Positions 24,812 through 31,654 of a stretch of DNA of 64,000 nucleotides are shown piece after piece. This DNA is from Limnohabitans planktonicus II-D5 (GTDB lineage: Bacteria; Pseudomonadota; Gammaproteobacteria; Burkholderiales; Burkholderiaceae_C): NCBI RefSeq assembly GCF_001270065.2, contig NZ_LFYT02000007.1, positions 1 to 64,000 of the forward strand. The letters are read 5' to 3'. A program made the position numbers and the translations under genes. The notes beneath the pieces were generated by a model. That model ran no database searches. It was not told where the DNA came from and worked only from the letters and a program-made list of their open reading frames with translations. Position 1 is the stretch's first letter. Every line of letters begins with the position of its first letter.

Positions 24812-25771
24812 TCACGGTGAGGGGCTGAGCAGACGTTCGGCCAGAGTAACGAACACGGTGCGGGCTTCGACGAATGGGACGGATTCGCCGAAGACCAATT
24901 CATTGACAAACTGGCGGTAGTCGCGCTCAAAACTGTTGGGCTCTTTGTGCAATGCCTGCAGCACTTCGCGCATCTGGCCGACGGGGTCGCGCTCGAACTC
25001 GGGGTATTGATTACGGTACTGCGCGGCATCACCAGCCACCAGCGCGCCGAAATGGGCGTGGGGCAATGCGCTCATCAAACGATCATGACTGGCTGCAATC
25101 GCGCGCACATCGTAGAGGTGACGCACCAGGCGGTCGTCGTAAGCCGCACGGTTACGTCCTGCACGCGCCTCGGCGGTGCGGCGCAAAAAAGACAAGACCT
25201 TTTCGGCCAAGGTCTCATCCACACTGATGCACTCGATTTTGAAGTCATCCGTGGGCGCGTCCAGCAACTCATCAAGAATGGACCGTATCGGCAGGGGCGC
25301 CGTGGGCAGCATCGGTGGGCGGGCGTTGAACTCCACCTTGATCTCGGGTCGCAAACTTGCGACAGGCGAAAAACGGCTCGCGTAATGCAAATTAAGCGCC
25401 ACATAACTGTTCTCGTCACGCGCCACGATCTGCTCTGGCGGCACATGGAATCCGGCGTCTTGCAGCACCTGGACCAAGCGTTTTTTGAACTGACTGAGGC
25501 GCTTGCTGCGGGCAGTGCGCGACAGCCCATCGGGCACGACCAATTTGAAATCCACATCCTCGGACATCCGCTCGATCAGCCTGTGCGCTTTGGACAAACA
25601 TGTGCCCCCGCAAAACACCAGCTGAATGCCATCGTTGTCGGTATGAGCGATGTGGCGAATGGCTTGGGTCAGGATAAGGTCTTTTTCCAGAATCGCCTCA
25701 GCCAGCGACGTCAGCCCTTCACCGATGACGTCCTCAATCCAATCATGCTCTTGCGTTGTAATTGTTTTCAT
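24812..25771 (-). CDS. AbiEii/AbiGii-family nucleotidyltransferase toxin
   Basis: This is the toxin of an AbiE-type (type IV) toxin-antitoxin or phage-abortive-infection system; AbiEii toxins are nucleotidyltransferases that, where studied, modify tRNA acceptor ends. It has 319 residues. The NTase core is clear: FCGGTCLSKAHRLIERMSEDVDFKLV region near residue 50-75 (GG-T, then Ser-Glu-Asp-x-Asp), EIKVEFNAR with the third acidic residue, and DETLAEKVLSFLRR, the usual helix. The ATG at 25771 begins 29 bases before the antitoxin gene ends, so translation is coupled. The order antitoxin then toxin is the AbiE rule. Confidence 0.9.
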   Translation of the reverse strand: MKTITTQEHDWIEDVIGEGLTSLAEAILEKDLILTQAIRHIAHTDNDGIQLVFCGGTCLSKAHRLIERMSEDVDFKLVVPDGLSRTARSKRLSQFKKRLVQVLQDAGFHVPPEQIVARDENSYVALNLHYASRFSPVASLRPEIKVEFNARPPMLPTAPLPIRSILDELLDAPTDDFKIECISVDETLAEKVLSFLRRTAEARAGRNRAAYDDRLVRHLYDVRAIAASHDRLMSALPHAHFGALVAGDAAQYRNQYPEFERDPVGQMREVLQALHKEPNSFERDYRQFVNELVFGESVPFVEARTVFVTLAERLLSPSP

Positions 25772-26168
25772 AGCGCACCGTGCTGATTCCAACTGTGATC
25801 TTGCGGGTAATGCGGCGATGACCGGTATCGAACGTTGTGCGCACCGGAATCTGCGTGGTCCGGCCTTCTGCATAAGCCCGCTGGGCTCGGCCCAACTTGA
25901 CAGGCACATCGAGCTTTTCAAGCGCCTCCAGAGCCAAATCGGCAAGCGACACACGCGGCACCGGTTTACCCGAAATCGTGCTGGGCCGCGCCTTGGCATA
26001 GGTGCCGTAACCCAAACGCACAATCTTGCCATCGGCGATCAGCTCCTTGAGCACCCGGCTGATCTGGCTGGGGCTGCCCATGCGCTCAAAATCCGCACGC
26101 ATGACCACCTCACCCTTGCGCAAAGCAATGGACCGAACCATCTTGTCTTTCAAACTGTACCGACTCAT
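25743..26168 (-). CDS. AbiEi-like antitoxin (DUF6088-type winged helix)
   Basis: This is the antitoxin and probable autorepressor of the downstream AbiEii toxin, 141 residues. An N-terminal winged helix is visible: MVRSIALRKGEVVMRADFERMGSPSQISRVLKELIADGKIVRLGYGTYAKAR, in which GSPSQISRVL is the recognition helix and LGYGTYAK the wing. The C-terminal half (VPRVSLADLALEALEKL...) resembles the toxin-binding part of AbiEi/DUF6088 proteins. GGGAGGG lies five bases before the ATG at 26168, which rules out the longer frame from 26201. Confidence 0.85.
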   Translation of the reverse strand: MSRYSLKDKMVRSIALRKGEVVMRADFERMGSPSQISRVLKELIADGKIVRLGYGTYAKARPSTISGKPVPRVSLADLALEALEKLDVPVKLGRAQRAYAEGRTTQIPVRTTFDTGHRRITRKITVGISTVRYENNYNARA

Positions 26169-26248
26169 CGCGCCCTCCCTGGTGATGCAAACAATGCTCA
26201 TGCACTATATATGAAATCGAGATATTTGCAGGGGTGATATGGCAGATG

Positions 26249-26329
26249 TCGGACTCTTCGAGTGCCGACCTACGAACAGCCGACCTACGGGGGCGCGGTA
26301 TGCGTAGGTCGGCGGTCGGAGACCCCGAC
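26249..26329. repeat. REP pair between AbiE and orphan antitoxin
   Basis: An ACTC-type element (26249-26274, GTAG on minus) and a GGTC-type element (26304-26329, GTAG on plus) face each other. A third, truncated CCGACCTAC lies between them at about 26280. Confidence 0.88.
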
Positions 26330-26352
26330 GTTTGGATGAAATGGCCGCTTCG

Positions 26353-26670
26353 TCAGGCAATCGCCAGCAAGCCCTTGTGCTGGATCACGGTGAGCAGGCG
26401 CAGGGCGGGGCCGCCGGGTTTTTTGATGCCGCGTTCCCAATCGGACACCAGGTTTTTTGACACATTCAAATACCTTGCAAACACAGGTTGAGAAATGTGT
26501 TCACGCAGCCGCAAAGCCTTGATCGCCTCGGGGGCCAAAGGCTCAATGGGTGTCAGGCACGACTCGTCAAATTCGCGCATGGTTTGGCGGCCCACTGCAC
26601 CCACTTCATGCAGCGCCTCCATCGTCTCGTGGACAGCGGCAAGCGCATCGCTTTTGTATTTTTTTACCAT
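26353..26670 (-). CDS. HigA-like XRE antitoxin, duplicate copy without toxin
   Basis: This is a 105-residue DNA-binding antitoxin of the HigA/XRE type. The helix-turn-helix lies in RLREHISQPVFARYLNVSKNLVSDWERG (about residues 53-80), the usual position for antitoxins of RelE/HigB2-like toxins. It differs from the product of 30218-30535 at one residue (Glu versus Ala after FD), and about 357 bases around both genes are duplicated (26340-26696 and 30205-30562). Here the toxin gene is reduced to a fossil upstream, so this is an orphan antitoxin that could neutralise or regulate the other module. Confidence 0.88.
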   Translation of the reverse strand: MVKKYKSDALAAVHETMEALHEVGAVGRQTMREFDESCLTPIEPLAPEAIKALRLREHISQPVFARYLNVSKNLVSDWERGIKKPGGPALRLLTVIQHKGLLAIA

Positions 26671-26726
26671 CTCAATTCACCTCTTCAAACTGACCATTGT
26701 TTACGCGATGGACGGCGTTCAAAAGA
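26671..26726 (-). pseudogene. Fossil of HigB2-like toxin gene
   Basis: Directly upstream of the orphan antitoxin the minus strand reads, in frame, DLLNAVHRVN-NGQFEEVN-stop. The first ten residues match DLLDAVNRVS of the intact toxin at 30537-30902, and the last eight are identical to that toxin's C-terminus. About 80 codons between them and everything upstream are gone. The fossil is cut off at its 5' side by a second-family REP (26739-26762). Confidence 0.78.
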
Positions 26727-26738
26727 TCGCAGGGTGCT

Positions 26739-27001
26739 ATCGCCAGCAGGGCTGGCTCCTACAGGGGGCAGGGCTTTCGGTATTCGCAGGTCGGTGGCTT
26801 TAGCCCCGACAGTGGTTGAGCGGGCAACGTCGGACTCTTCGAGCACCGACTTACGGATACCAAAACGCATATCGGTGCGGAGACCGAATACGCATCCCGG
26901 CACGCATGCAGAAACGGTATTCGGTATGCGTAGGTCGGTGGCTTTAGCCCCGACGGTGGTTGAGCGGGCGCACATTTATCGCCAGCAGGGCTGGCTCCTA
27001 C
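26739..27001. repeat. Mixed REP cluster (both families)
   Basis: Second-family elements (ATCGCCAGCAGGGCTGGC, then TCCTAC) lie at 26739-26762 and 26978-27001. First-family elements of a third stem type, GGCT/AGCC with loop TT, lie at 26786-26810 and 26930-26954, and an ACTC-type element lies at 26829-26854. The gap 26671-27038 holds only these, the toxin fossil and the end of the BrnA gene's downstream region. Confidence 0.85.
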
Positions 27002-27038
27002 GGGGGTGTGGAAAAAAACCGGCCACGGAGCGTGTTTG

Positions 27039-27320
27039 TTATCTTGGGCTGACGAGGTGGCCGCTGACAAATTTGTGAAGCAAACTGGCTGCGAACGTTT
27101 GATAAGGAACGCCCTCCTCCAGTGCGCGGGCCTGGAGGTTTTTCAAGTCTCGGCTTGAAATTCGGATATTCAGGCGCTGGTCTTTTTTGAACGTGGCCTC
27201 GGCTGCAGCGCGGTGTTTTTTGATTTGCGCCGAAGCATTGCGCACCGATTTCAGCGTACCGGCCTCCAAGGCCTGGAGGATCTCCAACTCTTCGTTGTCG
27301 TAGCTTGGTTTTTTCTTCAT
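27039..27320 (-). CDS. brnA: BrnA-like antitoxin
   Basis: This is an antitoxin of 93 residues pairing with the upstream toxin gene. The N-terminal helix (ELEILQALEAGTLKSV) should contact the toxin. The C-terminal half (RLNIRISSRDLKNLQARALEEGVPYQTFAASLLHKFVSG) is a ribbon-helix-helix DNA-binding unit with the typical strand-helix-helix pattern. The ATG at 27320 is chosen (AGGAG seven bases upstream); its A is the last base of the toxin stop codon (TGATG), so translation is coupled. A GTG one codon earlier is also in frame. Confidence 0.85.
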   Translation of the reverse strand: MKKKPSYDNEELEILQALEAGTLKSVRNASAQIKKHRAAAEATFKKDQRLNIRISSRDLKNLQARALEEGVPYQTFAASLLHKFVSGHLVSPR

Positions 27321-27601
27321 CACTTGCTCCTGTATTGCCGCATCGCCTTGCCACTTGGGATGATGGTTTTTAAAAAAATTTCGGTTTCGTTTTCAACGAA
27401 TGGTACGGCGTAGACGTATTCATCTACCTGCACAAGCGAAATCAACTGGCCCGGATACTTGTCTTGATTGGGATGCGCGACCACATCAATTTCATTGCCG
27501 TTGGTAATTTCAAAAACAATCCGTTCAAAAGAAATGCCGCGTTCACGAATCAACAGATGGTTTTTTTCAGCATTCCAATTGTAAATTTTCGGATTCTGCA
27601 T
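27320..27601 (-). CDS. brnT: BrnT-like ribonuclease toxin
   Basis: This is a 93-residue toxin of the BrnT family, RelE-fold ribonucleases. Family wording is visible: YNWNAEKNHLLIRERGISFE near the start, then EIDVVAHPNQDKYPGQ, the strand VYAVPFVENE, and the C-terminal FLKTIIPSGKAMRQYRSK with basic residues for RNA binding. It is the first gene of the pair, toxin then antitoxin, as in BrnTA. No ribosome binding site is seen before the ATG at 27601; instead a 19-base inverted repeat abuts the start codon. Confidence 0.87.
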   Translation of the reverse strand: MQNPKIYNWNAEKNHLLIRERGISFERIVFEITNGNEIDVVAHPNQDKYPGQLISLVQVDEYVYAVPFVENETEIFLKTIIPSGKAMRQYRSK

Positions 27602-27620
27602 GTGTGCATTTTAGGCACAC
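27602..27620 (-). promoter_or_regulatory. Inverted repeat at the BrnT start, likely operator
   Basis: GTGTGC and GCACAC arms flank a 7-base spacer (ATTTTAG) and end one base from the BrnT start codon. Ribbon-helix-helix antitoxins of this family repress their own operon, and this site would block the promoter or ribosome entry. No Shine-Dalgarno is visible, so the repeat may also fold in the mRNA. Confidence 0.5.
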
Positions 27621-27691
27621 ATAAAAAGTACCGTCAATGGCATGGATAAACGTCTGATTTTTTTACACTTCTGAATGAATGAGACGTCGAC

Positions 27692-28195
27692 GTCGGACTC
27701 TTCGCGTGGCGACCTACGATGACGATCGACGGCGTTGCGAAGCGAAGCGGAGTTCGTGTGTAGCACCCCGTCGGAACGCGGGGGATTTTCGAAGCGGAAC
27801 GATTTCGCACCATCGGGATACGTGGCATTTGTTTTTCGTAGGTCGGTGGTCGAAGACCCCGACGTTGGTGGTTTGGCCAGCGTTGATCGCCAGCAGGGCT
27901 GGCTCCTACAGGGGGAGCACACGCGGTGCTCGTAGGTCGGTGGTCGGAGACCCCGACGTTGTTTGAAATGGCACGGATGGCCGGGGTGGTCTTTGGGGTG
28001 GATCGGGCGTCCACGTCGGACTCTTCGAGTGCCGACCTACGGGGATGCGGTATGCGTAGGTCGGTGGTAGAAGACCCCGACGTTTGGTAGAAATGGCCGC
28101 CATGGGTGATGGGCAAGCGGTACGCGTAGGTCGGTGGTCGGAGACCCCGACGTTGGTTGAGCGGCCAACGTAGGACTCTTCGAGTGCCGACCTGT
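27692..28195. repeat. REP cluster between BrnTA and HepT/MntA
   Basis: First-family elements lie at 27692-27716 (decayed ACTC type), 27838-27863, 27932-27957, 28015-28040, 28056-28081, 28126-28151 and 28170-28195. A second-family element lies at 27886-27909. The 653-base gap between genes contains nothing else that was recognised; 27720-27835 is featureless. Confidence 0.88.
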
Positions 28196-28254
28196 GAGAG
28201 AAGTCAACACATGCGCGTTATGTGTGGCGCAACCTTGTGCAAACTTACAGGCAC

Positions 28255-28641
28255 TCAGTTTTGCATGCCGACATCGTCTTCGTCATTGATGTCACGCATG
28301 GCTTTCTGTATTTGAAAATACAAGCTTGGAAGGTCACGCTCGATTGTTTTCCAGACGATTTCAAAGTCCACCTTGAAGTAGCCATGAGCCACAGCGTTGC
28401 GCATCTGATAAGCAAAGGCCAGCGGCAACTCAGGATGCTCGGCAACGAAACTTGGATAGTGCTTCCCGATGTTGTTGCTGGCCTCACCGATGACCTCAAA
28501 ATTACGAATCACGGCATCCTGTACCAACTTGCTGCCCAGAAATGCCAATTCGTCCATGTCAGAGACATAATCTTCGATGCGCTAGATGGCTTCGAGAATG
28601 TGCGCGAGGTAGTCCGTCAAACGCTGTTGATCACGCGTCAT
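28255..28641 (-). pseudogene. hepT: HepT-like HEPN RNase toxin, interrupted by amber codon
   Basis: The gene for a HEPN-domain ribonuclease toxin (partner of the MNT nucleotidyltransferase MntA) runs from the ATG at 28641 to the stop at 28255. Codon 20 is TAG, in ILEAI-stop-RIEDYVSDMDELAFLG, where relatives carry Glu (GAG to TAG is one change). The rest is intact, including NFEVIGEA and the catalytic RNAVAHGY motif (R-x4-H-x-Y). Restart at an internal ATG (28557) would lose the first helix of the fold. The toxin is probably dead, unless the codon is suppressed. Confidence 0.85.
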
Positions 28642-28928
28642 ACCGGTCGGGCCTCGGCAAGAACTTGGGCACGGAATTTTTCGGGTAAGGCATTGGGCGT
28701 CAGCACATCAACCGGTACTCCCAGCAGTTGCAGCAGCTCATGACGAATGGCACCGATGTCGAACAGCGTAGTTTCGGGCGTCGGGTCAATCAGAATGTCC
28801 AAATCGCTGCCCTCCTGATCATCACCGTGCAGCACAGATCCAAACACCCGCGCATTGCTGGCGTGATGACGCTCGACCACTGTGCGAATAGTGACTCGGT
28901 GCATTTGAAAAGCATCTGAAGGCTTCAT
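28638..28928 (-). CDS. mntA: MntA-like nucleotidyltransferase antitoxin
   Basis: This is a minimal nucleotidyltransferase of 96 residues, antitoxin of the HEPN/MNT pair; MntA adds AMP to a Tyr of HepT to silence it. The catalytic motif is complete: GSVLHG then SDLD in the pattern GS-x10-D-x-D, and a third acidic residue in PVDVLTP. The ATG at 28928 gives the standard family length; an upstream frame to 29102 lacks homology. The stop overlaps the hepT start as ATGA, so the two are coupled. With hepT broken, this antitoxin has no obvious local client. Confidence 0.88.
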   Translation of the reverse strand: MKPSDAFQMHRVTIRTVVERHHASNARVFGSVLHGDDQEGSDLDILIDPTPETTLFDIGAIRHELLQLLGVPVDVLTPNALPEKFRAQVLAEARPV

Positions 28929-29102
28929 GCGATTACCCCAAATTGGACGACTTTTTTGATCATACAGCCCGTCATCCAAAGGCTTGATGCATTGCGTTTT
29001 TTCTGCGCCGTTATCGGTAGCCAAAGGGCAAACTGAAACGGGATTCATCGGTGATAGAAGTTGATGGGCGAGTTGAGCGACGGTGATTGAGTGGGCGTCC
29101 AT

Positions 29103-29384
29103 GTCGGGGCTAAAGCCACCGACCTACGAGGGGAATGCGTGACATGAAACAGCATGTGGTGTTCGCAGGTCGGTGGTCGGAGACCCCGACGTTTGGTTGA
29201 AATGGCCGCCATGGGTGATGGGCAAGCGGTATGCGTAGGTCGGTGGTCGGAGACCCCGACGTTTGGTTGAAATGGCACGGATGGCCGGGTGGGAGATGGG
29301 GTTGATCGGGCATCCATGTCGGACTCTTCGAGTGCCGACCTACGGGCAAGCGGTATTCGTAGGTCGGCGGTCAAAGACCCCGAC
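29103..29384. repeat. REP cluster between MntA and HI1419-like genes
   Basis: Elements lie at 29103-29127 (GGCT/AGCC type, GTAG on minus), 29165-29190, 29235-29260 (GGTC type, plus), 29318-29343 (ACTC type, minus) and 29359-29384 (GGTC type, loop AAA). The linker at 29261-29317 is the same 57-base linker as at 24629-24685 and 27958-28014. The 511-base gap holds no gene. Confidence 0.9.
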
Positions 29385-29440
29385 GTTTGGTTGAAACAGC
29401 GCGCAATCTTGATGAGCTTGCTAACTTGGAGGAATAGATT

Positions 29441-29749
29441 TCAGATGGCCAGATGTTGCGTATCCGGTTGAATGGCCAGGCGCAGGCCTAGGGCTTTGAG
29501 CACCACAAAGAGGCTGCGCAATTCGGGGTTGCCTTGCGCTGAAAGGGTGCGATAGAGCTGGTTCGCGTTGAGCGCTGTTTCCTTGGCAACGGCGCGCACA
29601 CCGCCGTGGGCGTTTGCGATCTGACGCAAAGCGACCAACAAATCAGCAGGCTCGCCGTCTTGCAGCAACTGAGTGAGGTAATCGGCAGCGAACTGCGGGT
29701 CGTCCCGAAACAGCTCCACCATGGCCTCTTCGTGGCTTCGATCTTTCAT
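29441..29749 (-). CDS. Addiction-module antidote (HTH, COG3636-type)
   Basis: This is a 102-residue antitoxin. DLLVALRQIANAHGGVRAVAKETALNANQLYRTLSAQGNPELRSLFVVLKALGLRLAI (about 37-94) is the helix-turn-helix of the HI1420-type antidotes, in which LNANQLYRTLS is the recognition helix. Its start overlaps the toxin stop as ATGA, so the toxin is translated first and the antidote is coupled to it. Confidence 0.9.
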   Translation of the reverse strand: MKDRSHEEAMVELFRDDPQFAADYLTQLLQDGEPADLLVALRQIANAHGGVRAVAKETALNANQLYRTLSAQGNPELRSLFVVLKALGLRLAIQPDTQHLAI

Positions 29750-30072
29750 TTGTCAGGCCTCCGTTGCCAGTCTTTCCAATACCCAATGGCCCGCTCGATG
29801 TCGGCATCTTGGGAACCCTTGTCACCACCGCAAACCAGCAGCACAACCACGTTGCTGGCCAACGCGTAGTACACGCGATAACCAGCGCCCTGATCGATTC
29901 GCAGTTCCCACACCCCTTCGCGGCAGGGCTTGTGGTCACCGAAATTTCCACCCTCTATCCGATTGATTCGTTTGACCACTTGCACCTTTGCAATGGGGTC
30001 ACGCAGCCTCTTCAACCACTCCTGAAAAGGATCTCGCGCATCTTCAGTCAGGTAATGGCGGACGGTGAACAT
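29746..30072 (-). CDS. RelE/ParE-superfamily toxin (HI1419/COG3657-type)
   Basis: This is a 108-residue RelE-fold toxin. FTVRHYLTEDARDPFQEWLKRLRD, then RINRIEGGNFGDHKPCREGVWELRIDQGAGYRVYY and LLVCGGDKGSQDADIERAIGYW, are signature segments of the HI1419 family; GYRVYYA and GGDKGSQ hold the residues conserved near the RNase site. The ATG at 30072 fits the family start; the frame's first codon at 30099 is TTG and lies in the promoter. An imperfect palindrome (TCGT-CTATAA-ACGA) lies just upstream at 30083-30096. Confidence 0.9.
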   Translation of the reverse strand: MFTVRHYLTEDARDPFQEWLKRLRDPIAKVQVVKRINRIEGGNFGDHKPCREGVWELRIDQGAGYRVYYALASNVVVLLVCGGDKGSQDADIERAIGYWKDWQRRPDK

Positions 30073-30082
30073 CGTCAAATTA

Positions 30083-30096
30083 TCGTCTATAAACGA
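30083..30096 (-). promoter_or_regulatory. Imperfect palindrome upstream of HI1419-like pair
   Basis: TCGT and ACGA arms surround CTATAA, ten bases before the toxin ATG. The TATA centre and position suggest a -10 region overlapped by the antidote's operator. This is inference from layout. Confidence 0.35.
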
Positions 30097-30120
30097 CAAA
30101 ATTCAAGCACATCAGGACAT

Positions 30121-30185
30121 GTCGGACTCTTCGAGTGCCGACCTACGGGCGCTGTGCTCGTAGGTCGGCGGTCGTAGACCCCGAC
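30121..30185. repeat. REP pair between HI1419-like and HigBA-like modules
   Basis: An ACTC-type element (30121-30146, GTAG on minus) and a GGTC-type element (30160-30185, GTAG on plus, loop GTA) face each other across 13 bases. Confidence 0.9.
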
Positions 30186-30217
30186 GTTGGGTTGGAATGG
30201 CCGCAATGGCCGCTTCG

Positions 30218-30535
30218 TCAGGCAATCGCCAGCAAGCCCTTGTGCTGGATCACGGTAAGCAAGCGCAGGGCGGGGCCGCCGGGTTTTTTGATGCCGCGTT
30301 CCCAATCGGACACCAGGTTTTTTGACACATTCAAATACCTTGCAAACACAGGTTGAGAAATGTGTTCACGCAGCCGCAAAGCCTTGATCGCTTCGGGGGC
30401 CAAAGGCTCAATGGGTGTCAGGCATGACGCATCAAATTCGCGCATGGTTTGGCGGCCCACTGCACCCACTTCATGCAGCGCTTCCATCGTCTCGTGCACA
30501 GCGGCGAGCGCATCGCTTTTGTATTTTTTCACCAT
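30218..30535 (-). CDS. HigA-like XRE antitoxin
   Basis: This is a 105-residue antitoxin with a helix-turn-helix at about 53-80 (RLREHISQPVFARYLNVSKNL...), partner of the toxin encoded one base upstream. It is the presumed source or sister of the orphan copy at 26353-26670, with one amino-acid difference. The gap TGA-T-ATG to the toxin gene means coupled translation. In this toxin class the antitoxin dimer binds the operon promoter as well as the toxin. Confidence 0.9.
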   Translation of the reverse strand: MVKKYKSDALAAVHETMEALHEVGAVGRQTMREFDASCLTPIEPLAPEAIKALRLREHISQPVFARYLNVSKNLVSDWERGIKKPGGPALRLLTVIQHKGLLAIA

Positions 30536-30536
30536 A

Positions 30537-30902
30537 TCAATTCACCTCTTCAAACTGGCCGTTGGCCATCAACAAGGCCAACTGATCCTGCGACAAATTC
30601 AACACATGACGCGCCATCAAACGGAACTGAATTTCTTCTTGCGCCGTGATATTTTCCAACTCGCTCTTGGCATAACCGTAGACAAAAAAACACCGCTCAT
30701 CTTTGCGAAACAACAGGATGCTGCGATAGCCTTTTGATCTGCCCTGCCCCGGCCTGGCGATGCGCTGTTTGTAGACCCCTGAACCCAAATCGGCATCGAA
30801 CAAACCTTGCGATACGCGATTCACAGCGTCCAAGAGATCGTCCGACGAAATTCTTTCTTTTCGAGCAAAACGTGTGAACCACGCATTTTTAAACACCTGC
30901 AT
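30537..30902 (-). CDS. RelE/HigB2-like toxin (COG4737 type)
   Basis: This is a 121-residue RelE-fold mRNA interferase-type toxin. MQVFKNAWFTRFARKERISSDDLLDAV opens the family; GVYKQRIARPGQGRSKGYRSILLF and CFFVYGYAKSELENI carry the conserved basic and aromatic residues of the COG4737 group. The ATG at 30902 is preceded by AGGGGG at seven bases, so the longer frame from 30950 is not used. The last part (QLALLMANGQFEEVN) overlaps sequence preserved in the fossil at 26671-26726. Confidence 0.9.
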   Translation of the reverse strand: MQVFKNAWFTRFARKERISSDDLLDAVNRVSQGLFDADLGSGVYKQRIARPGQGRSKGYRSILLFRKDERCFFVYGYAKSELENITAQEEIQFRLMARHVLNLSQDQLALLMANGQFEEVN

Positions 30903-31021
30903 TTTTGTCCCCCTGCCCTCTTTCCAAGTGTCACACAAAGTGTTATCCAAGTCAAATGCAGGAATGGTGCTGTCAAAAGGCTATGGGTGATTAGGGGCAC
31001 TGTGGGTGATCGGGCATCCAT

Positions 31022-31612
31022 GTCGGACTCTTCGAGTGCCGACCTACGGGGAAGCGGTGTGCGTAGGTCGGTGGTCGGAGACCCCGACGTTGGTTGCAAT
31101 GGTCGCGATGGCCTACGGGTTGTGTGCGTGTTTTGGGTGATGGTTTTGGGTTTGTTGCTGGATTGGTGGGTGTTTACAAATTAAAACAATCGGAATTGGT
31201 GTGGTTGGTCATTTTTGGTAATGATGATGGATACTTAAGGTGTCAATCGGGGAGGTTGTTAGAAGTTATTTTGTAGGTTGTTGGGTTGGGTTTTGACGTT
31301 GTGGGTGGGCTGGCAATGTCGGACTCTTCGAGTGCCGACCTACGAAAAGCCAACGGTTCGCATACGAGGAAACGGTATGCGTAGGTCGGTGGTTGGAGAC
31401 CCCGACGGTTGGTTGGAATGGTGTGAATGGTTGGGTTGGGTTTTGACGTTGTGGGTGGGCTGGCAACGTCGGACTCTTCGAGTGCCGACCTACGCGGACA
31501 GGCTTGCTGGAGGCGGGGTAAAAAAAACCCGCCATGGGGGGCGGGTTTTGGGGGGAGAGAGCGGCGTTGTGGGTGGGGCCAGCAACGTCGGACTCTTCGA
31601 GTACCGACCTAC
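31022..31612. repeat. REP cluster downstream of the giant adhesin gene
   Basis: Pairs at 31022-31047/31063-31088 and 31318-31343/31381-31406 show the usual ACTC-minus, GGTC-plus order. Single ACTC-type elements follow at 31468-31493 and 31587-31612. The GTTGGGTTGGGTTTTGACGT linker is tandemly duplicated around 31275 and 31430. The 752-base gap 30903-31654 otherwise holds only a terminator; 31100-31270 shows nothing recognisable. Confidence 0.88.
31520..31549 (-). terminator. Rho-independent terminator of the giant adhesin gene
   Basis: On the minus strand AACCCGCC pairs with GGCGGGTT around a CCCCAT-type loop, followed by a run of eight T. It lies about 105 bases past the adhesin stop codon. 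The opposite strand has A-run and T-run of moderate length and may terminate weakly in the other direction. Confidence 0.82.
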
Positions 31613-31654
31613 AAGGACCGACCTACAGGGGGTCGACCTGTAGGACAGCCACGG

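Noticed and set aside
28255-28557. HepT starting at the internal ATG at 28557 as a normal gene
   Set aside because: The homologous region continues upstream through an in-frame TAG to an ATG that overlaps the mntA stop, so the true gene is longer and broken.
31094-31276. Small plus-strand frame (MQWSRWPTGCVRV...)
   Set aside because: It starts in a REP linker, has no ribosome binding site and no recognisable domain.
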